NCBI RefSeq assembly: GCF_000478825.2
Contig: NZ_CP007542.1
Location: 1,426,001-1,490,000, forward strand
DNA: 64,000 nucleotides
Reading direction: 5' to 3'
From: Synechocystis sp. PCC 6714
Lineage (GTDB): Bacteria > Cyanobacteriota > Cyanobacteriia > Cyanobacteriales > Microcystaceae
This document shows, in pieces, positions 8,963 to 17,171 of the stretch (positions are counted from its first letter, which is position 1; the number at the start of each line of letters is the position of its first letter). The position numbers and the translations under genes are program-made. The notes below the pieces were generated by a model. It had not been told where the DNA came from. It made no database searches and saw nothing but the letters and a program-made list of their open reading frames with translations.

Positions 8963-9427
8963 TTAGCCCAAGGCTTTTTCGATCGCTGCTTTGAGGCCTT
9001 CGTCATCGGGCTTGGTTTGGGGATCAAAGCGAGCCACCACTTGCCCATCGCGACCGATTAAAAATTTGCCAAAGTTCCAGCTAATGTCTTCCCCATCGCC
9101 AACGAGGAATTGGTAGAGGGGACTGCGGTTGGGCCCGTTAACATCCTGCTTTTCTAGCAGGGTAAAATCGACGTCGTACTTGGTTCTGGTGAATTCTTTA
9201 ATTTCCTCTGGAGATCCGGGCTCCTGGGCACCGAACTGATTGCAAGGAACACCGATAATAACTAAACCCTTATCGCCATAGGCCTGATCCAGGGCTACCA
9301 AGCCGCTGTATTGGGGGGTTAAACCACATTTGCTGGCAACATTAACAAAAAGGACAACTTTATTGGCAATTACCTCCGGAGCCAGGGGAGTTCCGTCCAG
9401 GGTGGTCAAGTTAGTGGGTAAGGACAT
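8963..9427 (-). CDS. gpx2: Glutathione peroxidase-like protein (Gpx2 type)
   Basis: This 154-residue enzyme reduces lipid and alkyl hydroperoxides; the cyanobacterial cysteine-type Gpx are reported to use NADPH or thioredoxin rather than glutathione. The catalytic set is visible: peroxidatic C34 in NVASKCGLTPQY, Q64 in PCNQFGAQEPG and W117-N118 in WNFGKFLI. It has cysteine instead of selenocysteine and no signal peptide, so it should be cytosolic. It starts 40 bp after the end of the adenylate cyclase gene on the same strand, so the two may be co-transcribed. Confidence 0.9.
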   Translation of the reverse strand: MSLPTNLTTLDGTPLAPEVIANKVVLFVNVASKCGLTPQYSGLVALDQAYGDKGLVIIGVPCNQFGAQEPGSPEEIKEFTRTKYDVDFTLLEKQDVNGPNRSPLYQFLVGDGEDISWNFGKFLIGRDGQVVARFDPQTKPDDEGLKAAIEKALG

Positions 9428-9467
9428 AAATGTTAAGAAATATTACAGCGACTTCTATTATCGACCA

Positions 9468-10484
9468 TTAAGGCCCTTCCGTGGCAGGGGTAGTACTTTC
9501 CCCCAGGGTAGTGTTATCTAACAAATATCCCAGGGTAGCAAAGGGCAGTCCGTAAATCGCGATGGGATTAGTGTAGCCCTTTAATTCGATGGTGTGCTGC
9601 TGAATTTTTTCGGGCCAGAGAGGCAATGTCTGCAAATAACTAAAGGTTTTTTCGCTCATGGCCAGGTCAAAATCTGCTTGTTTGGTGGCAGATTCTAGCC
9701 GAAAAGCGGCATTCACCGTATCACCGATCGCCGTGTAGTCAGGATGATCACCACTGCCGGTATTGCCCACCATGGCATAACCAGTGTTTAGGCCGGTACC
9801 AATGCGGAGGGGAAAGGGTAAATCATATTTTTGATTTAGTTTCGCAGTCATGGCCTGTAGCCGGTGGACAGCATGGAGAATTTGGATTATTTCCGCCGGA
9901 GTAGCTTCGTTGTAGCCGTGGAACCAGAGGGCCATCACTGCGTCACCAATGTACTTATCCACCCAACTGCCAGCTTCCCGTAGGATGTGCCCCGCCTGGC
10001 GGAACCAATTGCCAATCAGCATGGACAACAACTCCTCTTCCACCTGTTGGGCCATGCCGGTAAAGTTACGCATATCCGCCACCAGTACCGAAATTAACCG
10101 CCGTTCGTGGAGTACGCTAGTTTGGGTATCCCATTCCGCTGGGTTACGCAGTAGGCCCGAAGGAGTGCCATTTTGGTCCGAGTAAAACCTCGCCTCTGTT
10201 TTACCAAAGGTAATCTGGTCTTGATCGTGAATGGCGATCGGCACACTCACCCGGCGACCGTTGACGAAGGTGCCATTGCGACTACCCAGGTCAATTAGGA
10301 GAAAGCTTTCCTCTTCCGTAGCTTGCAAAATGGCATGGTTACGGGAAATGCAACTGTCTCGGATGACTAAATCATTCTCCTGACTGCGGCCCACAGTCCA
10401 ATAGTTCCGCCCCTGGAGAGGAAAAACTATGTCCCCATGGGAGAAGTGTACTATTAGGTGAACGGGGGAGGCGGACTTATCCAC
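9468..10484 (-). CDS. cya1: FHA-domain class III adenylate cyclase Cya1
   Basis: Cya1 makes cAMP from ATP. From a GTG at 10484 the product is 338 residues, close to the 337 I remember for Cya1 of PCC 6803. An N-terminal FHA phosphopeptide-binding domain is seen (WTVGRSQENDLVIRD, RNHA, LGSRNGTFVNG), followed by a class III cyclase catalytic domain with the metal aspartates in LVADMRNFT and DKYIGDAVMALW and the purine-contacting DYTAIGDTVNAAFRLE stretch. An ATG at 10664 in the same frame would overlap the upstream gene by almost 150 bp and add sequence that looks like antisense noise, so the GTG is preferred. The FHA domain suggests control by Ser/Thr phosphorylation. Confidence 0.9.
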   Translation of the reverse strand: MDKSASPVHLIVHFSHGDIVFPLQGRNYWTVGRSQENDLVIRDSCISRNHAILQATEEESFLLIDLGSRNGTFVNGRRVSVPIAIHDQDQITFGKTEARFYSDQNGTPSGLLRNPAEWDTQTSVLHERRLISVLVADMRNFTGMAQQVEEELLSMLIGNWFRQAGHILREAGSWVDKYIGDAVMALWFHGYNEATPAEIIQILHAVHRLQAMTAKLNQKYDLPFPLRIGTGLNTGYAMVGNTGSGDHPDYTAIGDTVNAAFRLESATKQADFDLAMSEKTFSYLQTLPLWPEKIQQHTIELKGYTNPIAIYGLPFATLGYLLDNTTLGESTTPATEGP

Positions 10485-10516
10485 AGAGTAACAGTCAGGG
10501 TGACAATCAATGTTGA

Positions 10517-11239
10517 CTAGGCCATCATAGCCCCAAGCCAGAAAAGGGCATCTACAACAATGGTACTCAATACTGCCCCGGCAAAGGCCTGCCAAGGAGG
10601 AGATTTTCTCTGCAACCCCCAGCTCCCCAATGCCAGCAATAGGGCCAACAGTAGTCCGCCCCAAGCAATGCCCCAGGGGGTATGGATTTTAACCAGGGCC
10701 GCCTGGAAGACAAACCGGGCAAATTCTGGATCCACCACCATCACCTGCCGCCAATGATCCATCAGGTTCGTTAGGTAAAAATAGGCATCCGTCACCGCTG
10801 TGCCACAGAGGGAACCCAAGTAGAATAGATGGCCGATTTTGCCCCAGCCCCGTTTCAGTCCCCACAGAGCAAAGGGTAAACCGATCGCCTCGATGGGTAA
10901 ATGCCAGAGGGGTTCCCAACGAAACCAACCCCAATAAATGGCCCCCGCCAACCAACTCCAGCTAAAGCCCAACAGCAAATCTCCCCAAATTGCTTGGCTA
11001 GGTCGTTTCATTAACCAAACGGCGATCGCCACCCAGGGGAGGGTTAAAGCGAGGGAAATCCAGGGAAACTGTCGTACCAGGGGAGCTTGGATAAACACTG
11101 GCACCGAAACAAGGAAGCCGGCCGCCAATTGCATGCCAGTGGTTTCGGAGTTAATAGTTAAGCTAGAACGCCAACGGTGTAGACGGCGAAAAAAATCTGG
11201 CCCCGGCTGGGCTAAGGCGGTGGTTAAAAGGGGAATCAC
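10517..11239 (-). CDS. DUF3120-like membrane protein
   Basis: The 240-residue product has about seven hydrophobic segments with many tryptophans, ends LFWLGAMMA, and resembles the cyanobacteria-specific DUF3120 family. No function is known for that family. The frame begins at a GTG (11239); an internal ATG at 11134 is the alternative. It ends 32 bp before the chosen GTG of cya1, so it is likely the first gene of a DUF3120-cya1-gpx transcript. Confidence 0.6.
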   Translation of the reverse strand: MIPLLTTALAQPGPDFFRRLHRWRSSLTINSETTGMQLAAGFLVSVPVFIQAPLVRQFPWISLALTLPWVAIAVWLMKRPSQAIWGDLLLGFSWSWLAGAIYWGWFRWEPLWHLPIEAIGLPFALWGLKRGWGKIGHLFYLGSLCGTAVTDAYFYLTNLMDHWRQVMVVDPEFARFVFQAALVKIHTPWGIAWGGLLLALLLALGSWGLQRKSPPWQAFAGAVLSTIVVDALFWLGAMMA

Positions 11240-11593
11240 TACAGGGGCTGAGTAAAGTTGACTAAAGGGGATTTTTAAAAAAGGGTACTCACTCTGTCGT
11301 GAACAAACAAAGGAGCAAAGGAGAAATCTTAAGTTTTGTTACTTTAAATTAATCCTGCTCATTATATCCAAAAACTTCTAGGCTTTCTAGGGAAAACTCC
11401 CTATGCTTTAACCCCCCTTCCCCCCAGGAATCGGAAATATTGCTAACGGTTATCCCCCAAGCCGCTAGAATGGGCTACGGAGATCGGCCCAGGATAGCAA
11501 CTACATCTAGTCAATTTAGCCTGGCTCCAGGGATTTTTTCTCGCCCTTTTGTCCCCGCCGGCCCCAGCGCTATTAATTTTTCGATCATTCACC
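11240..11593. promoter_or_regulatory. Divergent intergenic region upstream of serA
   Basis: The 354 bp between the DUF3120 gene and serA contains no open frame with coding character except in-frame extensions of serA. A TAGAAT hexamer at 11465-11470 in GCTAGAATGG is a plausible minus-10 box for serA with no convincing minus-35. The stretch 11405-11430 is rich in C runs. No repeat or riboswitch-like structure is evident. Confidence 0.3.
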
Positions 11594-13174
11594 ATGGCTA
11601 AAGTTTTAGTTTCTGACTCCATTGACCAAGTCGGCATTGATATCCTCAAACAAGTCGCCCAAGTTGACGTCAAAACTGGGCTATCGGAAGCAGAAATTAT
11701 AGACATTGTTCCTGAGTACGATGCCATCATGTTGCGCTCTGCCACCAAGGTGACGGAGAAGATTATCCGGGCGGGTAGCCAGCTAAAAATTATCGGCCGG
11801 GCTGGGGTTGGTGTGGACAACATTGACGTACCGGCGGCCACCCGTCAGGGCATTGTGGTGGTCAATTCCCCCGAAGGTAACACCATTGCCGCGGCGGAAC
11901 ATGCTTTGGCTATGATGATGGCTTTGGCCCGCCATATCCCCGATGCCAACAAATCCGTCAAGGAAAGCAAGTGGGAACGGAAACAATTCATTGGTACAGA
12001 GGTTTATAAGAAGACTTTAGGAGTGGTGGGGCTAGGGAAAATTGGTTCCCACGTGGCCGGTGTGGCCAAGGCCATGGGGATGAAATTGTTAGCTTACGAT
12101 CCGTTTATTTCCCAGGAACGGGCTGATCAAATTGGTTGCACCCTGGTGGATTTAGATTTGCTCTTCAGTGAAGCGGACTTTATCACTCTACACATTCCCA
12201 AAACGCCGGAAACCGCCAACTTGATCAACGGTAAAACCTTGGCCAAAATGAAGCCCACCGCCCGCATTGTTAACTGTTCCCGGGGCGGCATTATTGATGA
12301 AGATGCCCTGGTCACCGCCATTGAAACGGCCCAGATTGCTGGAGCAGCCCTGGATGTGTTTGCCCAGGAACCCCTGGGGGAATCCCGACTACGGGAATTT
12401 AGCAATGTGATTTTGACCCCCCATTTGGGTGCTTCCACCGAAGAAGCCCAGGTGAATGTGGCGGTGGATGTGGCGGAACAAATTCGGGATGTGTTACTGG
12501 GATTACCGGCCCGCTCGGCGGTGAATATTCCTGGCCTTACCCCCGATGTGATGGAAAAATTGCGTCCCTATCTCAAGCTGGCGGAAACCCTTGGTACTTT
12601 AGTGGGTCAATTGGCCGGAGGTCGCATCGATCGCCTGACTGTTTGTTTACAGGGAGATTTAGCGGAATATACCAATAGTCAACCCCTGGTGGTGGCGGCC
12701 ATTAAAGGTCTGCTCTCCCAAGCTCTACGGGAACGGGTTAACTACGTCAATGCGGCGATCGAGGCCAAGGAAAGGGGCATCCGGGTGATTGAAACTAAAG
12801 ATGCTTCGGTGCGGGACTATTCGGGCTCTTTACACCTCAAAGCCACTGGCACCATGGGAGAACATTCCGCCACCGGTGCTCTGCTCAGTAATGGAGAAAT
12901 CCGCATCACCGACGTGGATGAGTTTCCCATTAATGTTCCCCCCAATAACTATATGTTGTTCACGTTGCACCGGGATATGCCGGGCATCATTGGTAAAATT
13001 GGCTCCCTGCTGGGTAGCTTTAACGTCAACATTGCCAGCATGCAGGTGGGGCGCAAAATTGTCCGGGGCGATGCGATCATGGCCCTGAGCTTGGACGATC
13101 CCCTACCCGATGGCCTGCTGTCGGAAATTACCAAAGTGGCTGGCATTCGGGATGCTTACACCGTTAAGCTCTAG
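11594..13174 (+). CDS. serA: D-3-phosphoglycerate dehydrogenase SerA
   Basis: SerA oxidises 3-phosphoglycerate to 3-phosphohydroxypyruvate with NAD, the first step of the phosphorylated serine pathway. The frame from ATG 11594 gives 526 residues, the length of the long SerA type with an intervening ASB domain and a C-terminal ACT domain. Visible motifs: NAD-binding GVVGLGKIGSHVAG, the ARIVNCSRGGIIDE segment, the catalytic histidine in TPHLGASTEEAQ, and the ACT domain beginning near HRDMPGIIGKIGSLLG (about residues 453-526). The ACT domain suggests feedback control by serine. The frame is open up to 11549 but the ATG at 11594 gives the conserved N-terminus MAKVLVSDSID. prmA follows after 93 bp. 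Confidence 0.96.
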   Translation: MAKVLVSDSIDQVGIDILKQVAQVDVKTGLSEAEIIDIVPEYDAIMLRSATKVTEKIIRAGSQLKIIGRAGVGVDNIDVPAATRQGIVVVNSPEGNTIAAAEHALAMMMALARHIPDANKSVKESKWERKQFIGTEVYKKTLGVVGLGKIGSHVAGVAKAMGMKLLAYDPFISQERADQIGCTLVDLDLLFSEADFITLHIPKTPETANLINGKTLAKMKPTARIVNCSRGGIIDEDALVTAIETAQIAGAALDVFAQEPLGESRLREFSNVILTPHLGASTEEAQVNVAVDVAEQIRDVLLGLPARSAVNIPGLTPDVMEKLRPYLKLAETLGTLVGQLAGGRIDRLTVCLQGDLAEYTNSQPLVVAAIKGLLSQALRERVNYVNAAIEAKERGIRVIETKDASVRDYSGSLHLKATGTMGEHSATGALLSNGEIRITDVDEFPINVPPNNYMLFTLHRDMPGIIGKIGSLLGSFNVNIASMQVGRKIVRGDAIMALSLDDPLPDGLLSEITKVAGIRDAYTVKL

Positions 13175-13267
13175 GGAAGCTCTGCACAAGGCGATCGCCG
13201 ATGGTTCAGCTGGGGGAGGTCAGTCGAGCCCCTACCATGGGTGCATATCAGCGAGGAATGAATAGCC

Positions 13268-14164
13268 ATGGCTAATAGTTGGTGGGAAATTAGAATCCTC
13301 TGTCATCCTTCCTTGGAAGAGTCTACCTTTTGGCGGCTAGAGGAGTTCGGCTGTGTGGGTACTTCCACCGAAAAAAAGGCCCATTCTCTGCTTGTTCGGG
13401 GCTATTTGCCCCAGGAAAAGGCCGAAATTCTCGACTTGGCCGCCCTAGCCCTCTGGTGTGAGCAGGACGCCTTGCTGCTACAGGTGCCCAAGCCCCGCTT
13501 CCATTGGCAATTAATTGACGAAGAAGATTGGTCCATTAGCTGGAAAGAGCATTGGCAGCCCACCCCCGTTGGCGATCGATTTACTATCTACCCAGCCTGG
13601 ATTGATCCTCCAGAAAATTCAGAACGGCTCATTCTCCGCTTAGATCCCGGTGTGGCCTTCGGCACCGGCACCCATGCCACCACCCAGCTTTGTTTAGAAT
13701 CCCTAGAAATGCGGGTGGAACCCGGAAGTAACCAGATTTTGGCAGACTTGGGCTGTGGTTCCGGTATTTTGGGCATTGGGGCTGTGTTACTAGGGGCAGC
13801 TAAAGTATACGGGGTGGATAATGACCCCCTGACGGTGGAATCGGCCCGCAATAATCGCCATTTAAACCAAATTCACCCCGATAATTTGGTCATCAATGAA
13901 GGCAGTGTACCGGAATTGGAACAGTTAATTGCTGAGCCATTGGACGGCATTATTTGCAATATTTTGGCGGAGATAATTGTCGATTTATTGCCCCAATTCA
14001 CCCCCCTAGTCAAACCCCATGGTTGGGCTATTCTGAGCGGTATCATGGTGGAACAAAGTCAGGCGATCGCCGATGCGTTGGAGCAGACCGGCTGGACAGT
14101 GGCGGCCATATGGAAACGGCAGGAATGGTGCTGCTTTCAAGCGAGAAGGGAAGAAAGTGATTGA
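13268..14164 (+). CDS. prmA: Ribosomal protein L11 methyltransferase PrmA
   Basis: PrmA trimethylates amino groups of ribosomal protein L11 using S-adenosylmethionine. The 298-residue protein shows the family signature [19 protein letters not shown] and the SAM-binding motif [17 protein letters not shown] followed by the VDNDP acidic loop. The post-motif ICNILAEII (NxxA type) is also typical. It follows serA on the same strand, and from memory the same order is found in PCC 6803. It is followed within three bases by a miniature transposable element. Confidence 0.93.
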   Translation: MANSWWEIRILCHPSLEESTFWRLEEFGCVGTSTEKKAHSLLVRGYLPQEKAEILDLAALALWCEQDALLLQVPKPRFHWQLIDEEDWSISWKEHWQPTPVGDRFTIYPAWIDPPENSERLILRLDPGVAFGTGTHATTQLCLESLEMRVEPGSNQILADLGCGSGILGIGAVLLGAAKVYGVDNDPLTVESARNNRHLNQIHPDNLVINEGSVPELEQLIAEPLDGIICNILAEIIVDLLPQFTPLVKPHGWAILSGIMVEQSQAIADALEQTGWTVAAIWKRQEWCCFQARREESD

Positions 14165-14166
14165 GA

Positions 14167-14261
14167 TATAGTTGATCGAATTGAAAGTAAGACACTGACC
14201 GGAGCTAAAATCGTCTTTCGCAAAAAATTTAGTCGTCTCAATTTTAATTTGGTTGACTATA
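14167..14261. mobile_element. 95-bp TA-flanked miniature element, copy 1 (subtype A)
   Basis: The stretch begins TATAGTTGATCGAATTGAAA and ends TTAATTTGGTTGACTATA. The reverse complement of its end begins TATAGTCAACCAAATTAAAA, so the ends are imperfect inverted repeats of about 25-28 bp starting TATAGT. It is non-coding, 95 bp, and matches the copy at 62031-62125 along its whole length. The TATA ends fit TA target duplication as used by IS630/Tc1-mariner elements. It sits 3 bp after the prmA stop. Confidence 0.75.
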
Positions 14262-14411
14262 CTAGGATATTCGATCTTAGTTGAGGCCCTGAACCAGAAA
14301 TCCAAAATAGTGATGTTTGGAGAATCTTTTGCCTTCCGGTAGCAGAGTATGGCAGGCAAAAAGGTTCCAACTAAGGCCAATCTTGTGGGCCCTTGCCCTG
14401 AAGGGAAAACC

Positions 14412-15488
14412 TCAGCTAATTTGGGCGACGATTTTTTCCGCTATCTGGCGATCGCCATCTTTGGGCAATTTTTCAGCCAATCTTGGTTTTTGGGGAGATT
14501 GCAACAGAAAATCCCAATGGCCAGCGAAGAACTGTTGATGGGGGACAATCTGATGGTGACCATAATTCCTTAAACCATCTAGTAAGACCTGGGCTTCGGC
14601 AAAACCTTCCCTGGTGAGGGAGATCACTGGCACCTCCCATTTCAATGCTTCGGCAAAGGTGCTAAAACCAGGTTTGGAAAATACACGGCCGCAGAGGGGC
14701 ATGAAATCCACCGGTCGATAGGTTTTTTCTTGAATCACAGTCAGGTTATCTAACTTGGGAGCTTGGGCATCAAATGTAATGAATTGATGGTCGGGAAATT
14801 GGCTTAGCCCTTGGTAGGGAATGGCCTCTAAACCTAACCCACCAAAAGTTAGCAAAATTGTTTTTTCCTTGCCAGTTTGAATAGCAAATTTTTCCCTTAA
14901 TGTCTGCTCACTGTAGCGGGGATTTCCCCCCAGTAATCCCATCACTGACTTGCAGGGAAAAACTTCCATCGGTTCCGATAAAGGCAGATGAAACAGTAAA
15001 TCACATTGGCGATAATCCCGCTCAATTTTTTCCACAACTTCCGCAAATTTATCGCCCCATTGCCGATAGATAAAATTCCAACCAAAATTACTGCTCATCC
15101 AACAAGGGATATCTGCTTGGTGGGAGATCGCCACTGCCAGGGCTGGAATATCCGCTAGCACCAAATCCACCCGATTGTTACGCAAATAGTTGGCCTCCGT
15201 TGCCACTAGGGAATTTTCCCGCTTGTAGATGTCGGTTAATTTGGCCAGGGTAGCGTCTTCGTCCATTCGTAAACTGTCCGCCTGCACCACACCAATGTCA
15301 AAAGCCACAGGGCGGTGGATGAAAGGCTTGTCCAGATAACCTTCCAGCAACCACCGGGGACTACGGGTGGCCATAATCACCAATACATGGGGGCACAGTT
15401 TCTGCACCCAGCGGACAATGCAGGCAGTGCGTACTGCGTGGCCAAAGCCATGGCCGGTAATGGCACAGTAGAGGGTGGGACGTTTCAT
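14412..15488 (-). CDS. GT-B fold glycosyltransferase-like protein
   Basis: The 358-residue product starts MKRPTLYCAITGHGFGHAVR; the glycine- and histidine-rich N-terminal loop and the C-terminal FSKPGFSTFAEALKWEVPVI segment are typical of GT-B transferases of the MurG/MGD-synthase superfamily, where they bind the sugar nucleotide. A similar N-terminal module is found in plant arabinokinase-like proteins. Substrate and acceptor cannot be told. No signal peptide is present, so it should be cytoplasmic or membrane-associated. It is divergent from the TetR gene with a 110-bp shared upstream region. A TTG at 15491 is an alternative start one codon earlier. Confidence 0.7.
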   Translation of the reverse strand: MKRPTLYCAITGHGFGHAVRTACIVRWVQKLCPHVLVIMATRSPRWLLEGYLDKPFIHRPVAFDIGVVQADSLRMDEDATLAKLTDIYKRENSLVATEANYLRNNRVDLVLADIPALAVAISHQADIPCWMSSNFGWNFIYRQWGDKFAEVVEKIERDYRQCDLLFHLPLSEPMEVFPCKSVMGLLGGNPRYSEQTLREKFAIQTGKEKTILLTFGGLGLEAIPYQGLSQFPDHQFITFDAQAPKLDNLTVIQEKTYRPVDFMPLCGRVFSKPGFSTFAEALKWEVPVISLTREGFAEAQVLLDGLRNYGHHQIVPHQQFFAGHWDFLLQSPQKPRLAEKLPKDGDRQIAEKIVAQIS

Positions 15489-15598
15489 CAAATTGCTAAA
15501 AAGTGGCGAATTATGAAGATTTCTGTTTACCGGTAGGGCGATCGGGATTTTTCCCGCACAATAACAGTAATAGCTGGGTGAGTTTAGAGGTAAAGTCC

Positions 15599-16243
15599 AT
15601 GCAGAGCAAAAAGTATTACGCTACCCCATCGACCTTTACCAATCCGGCCGAAGCTTCCACCTATGATCGCATTTTGAAGGGGGCGTTAAAATTATTTGGC
15701 ACCAAGGGTTACGAGGGTACCACCACCAAGGATTTGGCCCAAGCGGCCAATGTGGCTGAAGGAACGCTATTTCGTTATTTCACCAATAAGAAAGCCATTC
15801 TAGTGGAAGTGGCCACCGCTGGCTGGGTGGAAATTCTCACCGATTTGCTAACAGAATTGAGTGAAATGGGCAGTTATAAGGCGATCGCCCAGGTAATGAA
15901 GCGGCGGATGTTCCATTTACGGGAAAACAAATATCTATTGCAAGTGTGCTTTGTGGAAGCCCAATATCATCCAGAATTACGGGAAAAAATCCAGTCGGAA
16001 ATTATTGACAAAATGACAGATGTGGCGGAGGCATTTTTTCAAACCGCCATGGACCGAGGCATTTACCGGCGGATGAATCCCAAAATTGTGGCCCAGGTTT
16101 TTTTGGGTATGTTTGCGGTGGCGGGTTTTTCCGAACAAACAGTGATTGACCCCCATGCCTCTCCCCAAGCTTTACAAGAAATGGCGGAAGGTTTAGCAGA
16201 TATTTTTCTCCATGGAGTGTTGGCTAAAGGAGAAAAAATGTGA
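15599..16243 (+). CDS. TetR/AcrR family transcriptional regulator
   Basis: The 214-residue protein has an N-terminal TetR helix-turn-helix (about residues 20-68: ILKGALKLFGTKGYEGTTTK, then DLAQAANVAEGTLFRYFTNK) followed by an all-helical ligand-binding domain. ATG 15599 is preceded by AGAGG at a suitable distance; the longer frame from 15503 is less likely. It is divergently transcribed from the glycosyltransferase gene, so that gene is a candidate target. The ligand is unknown. Confidence 0.85.
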   Translation: MQSKKYYATPSTFTNPAEASTYDRILKGALKLFGTKGYEGTTTKDLAQAANVAEGTLFRYFTNKKAILVEVATAGWVEILTDLLTELSEMGSYKAIAQVMKRRMFHLRENKYLLQVCFVEAQYHPELREKIQSEIIDKMTDVAEAFFQTAMDRGIYRRMNPKIVAQVFLGMFAVAGFSEQTVIDPHASPQALQEMAEGLADIFLHGVLAKGEKM

Positions 16244-16386
16244 TTCATCAACCCTTGGTAAACTTTAACCAAGGCTGGGAATGGTTTTAAAAACACCGTC
16301 AATCTTGGCAAACCAAGACAGTGACACAAAGCTTGATTAATAGAACCCTAAACGCAAAAACTAGAATTTCACCAATGACAAAAGTT

Positions 16387-16581
16387 TTAACGTTTGCCTT
16401 GGAAAATTTGTTGTATCTGCTCCCACACTTCGGCAGGAGTGATTTTAAAGCCTACGTAAAGGACCAACAAAATAATAGCGATAATAGCCCCGTTTTTGAG
16501 TGTTGCCGCTGTTACTTTGAAAAACCAGCTTAGGACTAAACCAATAATCAAAATAGTAGCTAGGAAAAGGACAATTTCCAT
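16387..16581 (-). CDS. Small conserved-type membrane protein (64 residues)
   Basis: The product, MEIVLFLATILIIGLVLSWF onward, has two hydrophobic helices (about 3-22 and 31-48) and a charged amphipathic tail, PAEVWEQIQQIFQGKR. A GGAGAA ribosome-binding site lies just upstream of the ATG at 16581. It is 24 bp after the DUF212 gene on the same strand, suggesting co-transcription. No function can be assigned. Confidence 0.6.
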   Translation of the reverse strand: MEIVLFLATILIIGLVLSWFFKVTAATLKNGAIIAIILLVLYVGFKITPAEVWEQIQQIFQGKR

Positions 16582-16605
16582 TAATTTATTCTCCTAATTT
16601 CCCCC

Positions 16606-17061
16606 TCACTGGGCTGGTACAGTAAAGAAGGCAATGGCAATGCCCAATGCTAAACCGGCCAAAACTTGCACAGGGGTGTGGCCCAGCAATTCCTTGAGTC
16701 GTTCCTCGGTTAGGCTTTGATCTTCCTGGAACAGTTCGTCAATTAATTGGTTAAGGATGCGGGCTTGCTTACCGGCGGCTTGTCTTACCCCCGCCGCATC
16801 GTACATGACGATGACTGCAAACAAACAGGCAATGGCAAATTCATTACTTCCCCAGCCTTTTTGTAATCCCACCCCGGTGGCCAGGGCTCCCACCAAGGCA
16901 GAATGGGCACTAGGCATTCCTCCGGTGGAAACAAGGGAACGGAGATTGATTTTACCGTTGCGGAAAATTTCCACGATCGCCTTGATGCCCTGGGCCAGGA
17001 AGCAGGCGGCCAGGGAAATCAGAAGTACTTGGTTGTGGAACACTGCGCCAAAATCTTGCAT
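16606..17061 (-). CDS. Divergent PAP2 family (DUF212) membrane protein
   Basis: This 151-residue membrane protein has the signature of the DUF212/acid phosphatase-like vanadium-dependent group: STGGMPSAHSALVGALATG and a later VMYDAAGVRQAAGKQA. The PSAHSA motif resembles the phosphate-binding motif of PAP2 phosphatases, and four hydrophobic segments place it in the membrane. It may act on isoprenoid or lipid phosphates. From memory the PCC 6803 counterpart is slr1394, next to the cyanobacteriochrome gene slr1393, as here. Confidence 0.8.
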   Translation of the reverse strand: MQDFGAVFHNQVLLISLAACFLAQGIKAIVEIFRNGKINLRSLVSTGGMPSAHSALVGALATGVGLQKGWGSNEFAIACLFAVIVMYDAAGVRQAAGKQARILNQLIDELFQEDQSLTEERLKELLGHTPVQVLAGLALGIAIAFFTVPAQ

Positions 17062-17171
17062 AGGTAATGCGGGCTGGAAGAAGGCCGGGCTTCGCTAGAC
17101 TACCATGATCAACCATACCTTAAACGTAGGCGATCGCCGTTGCTGACCGGGGCCACTGGGACAAAATGGCT

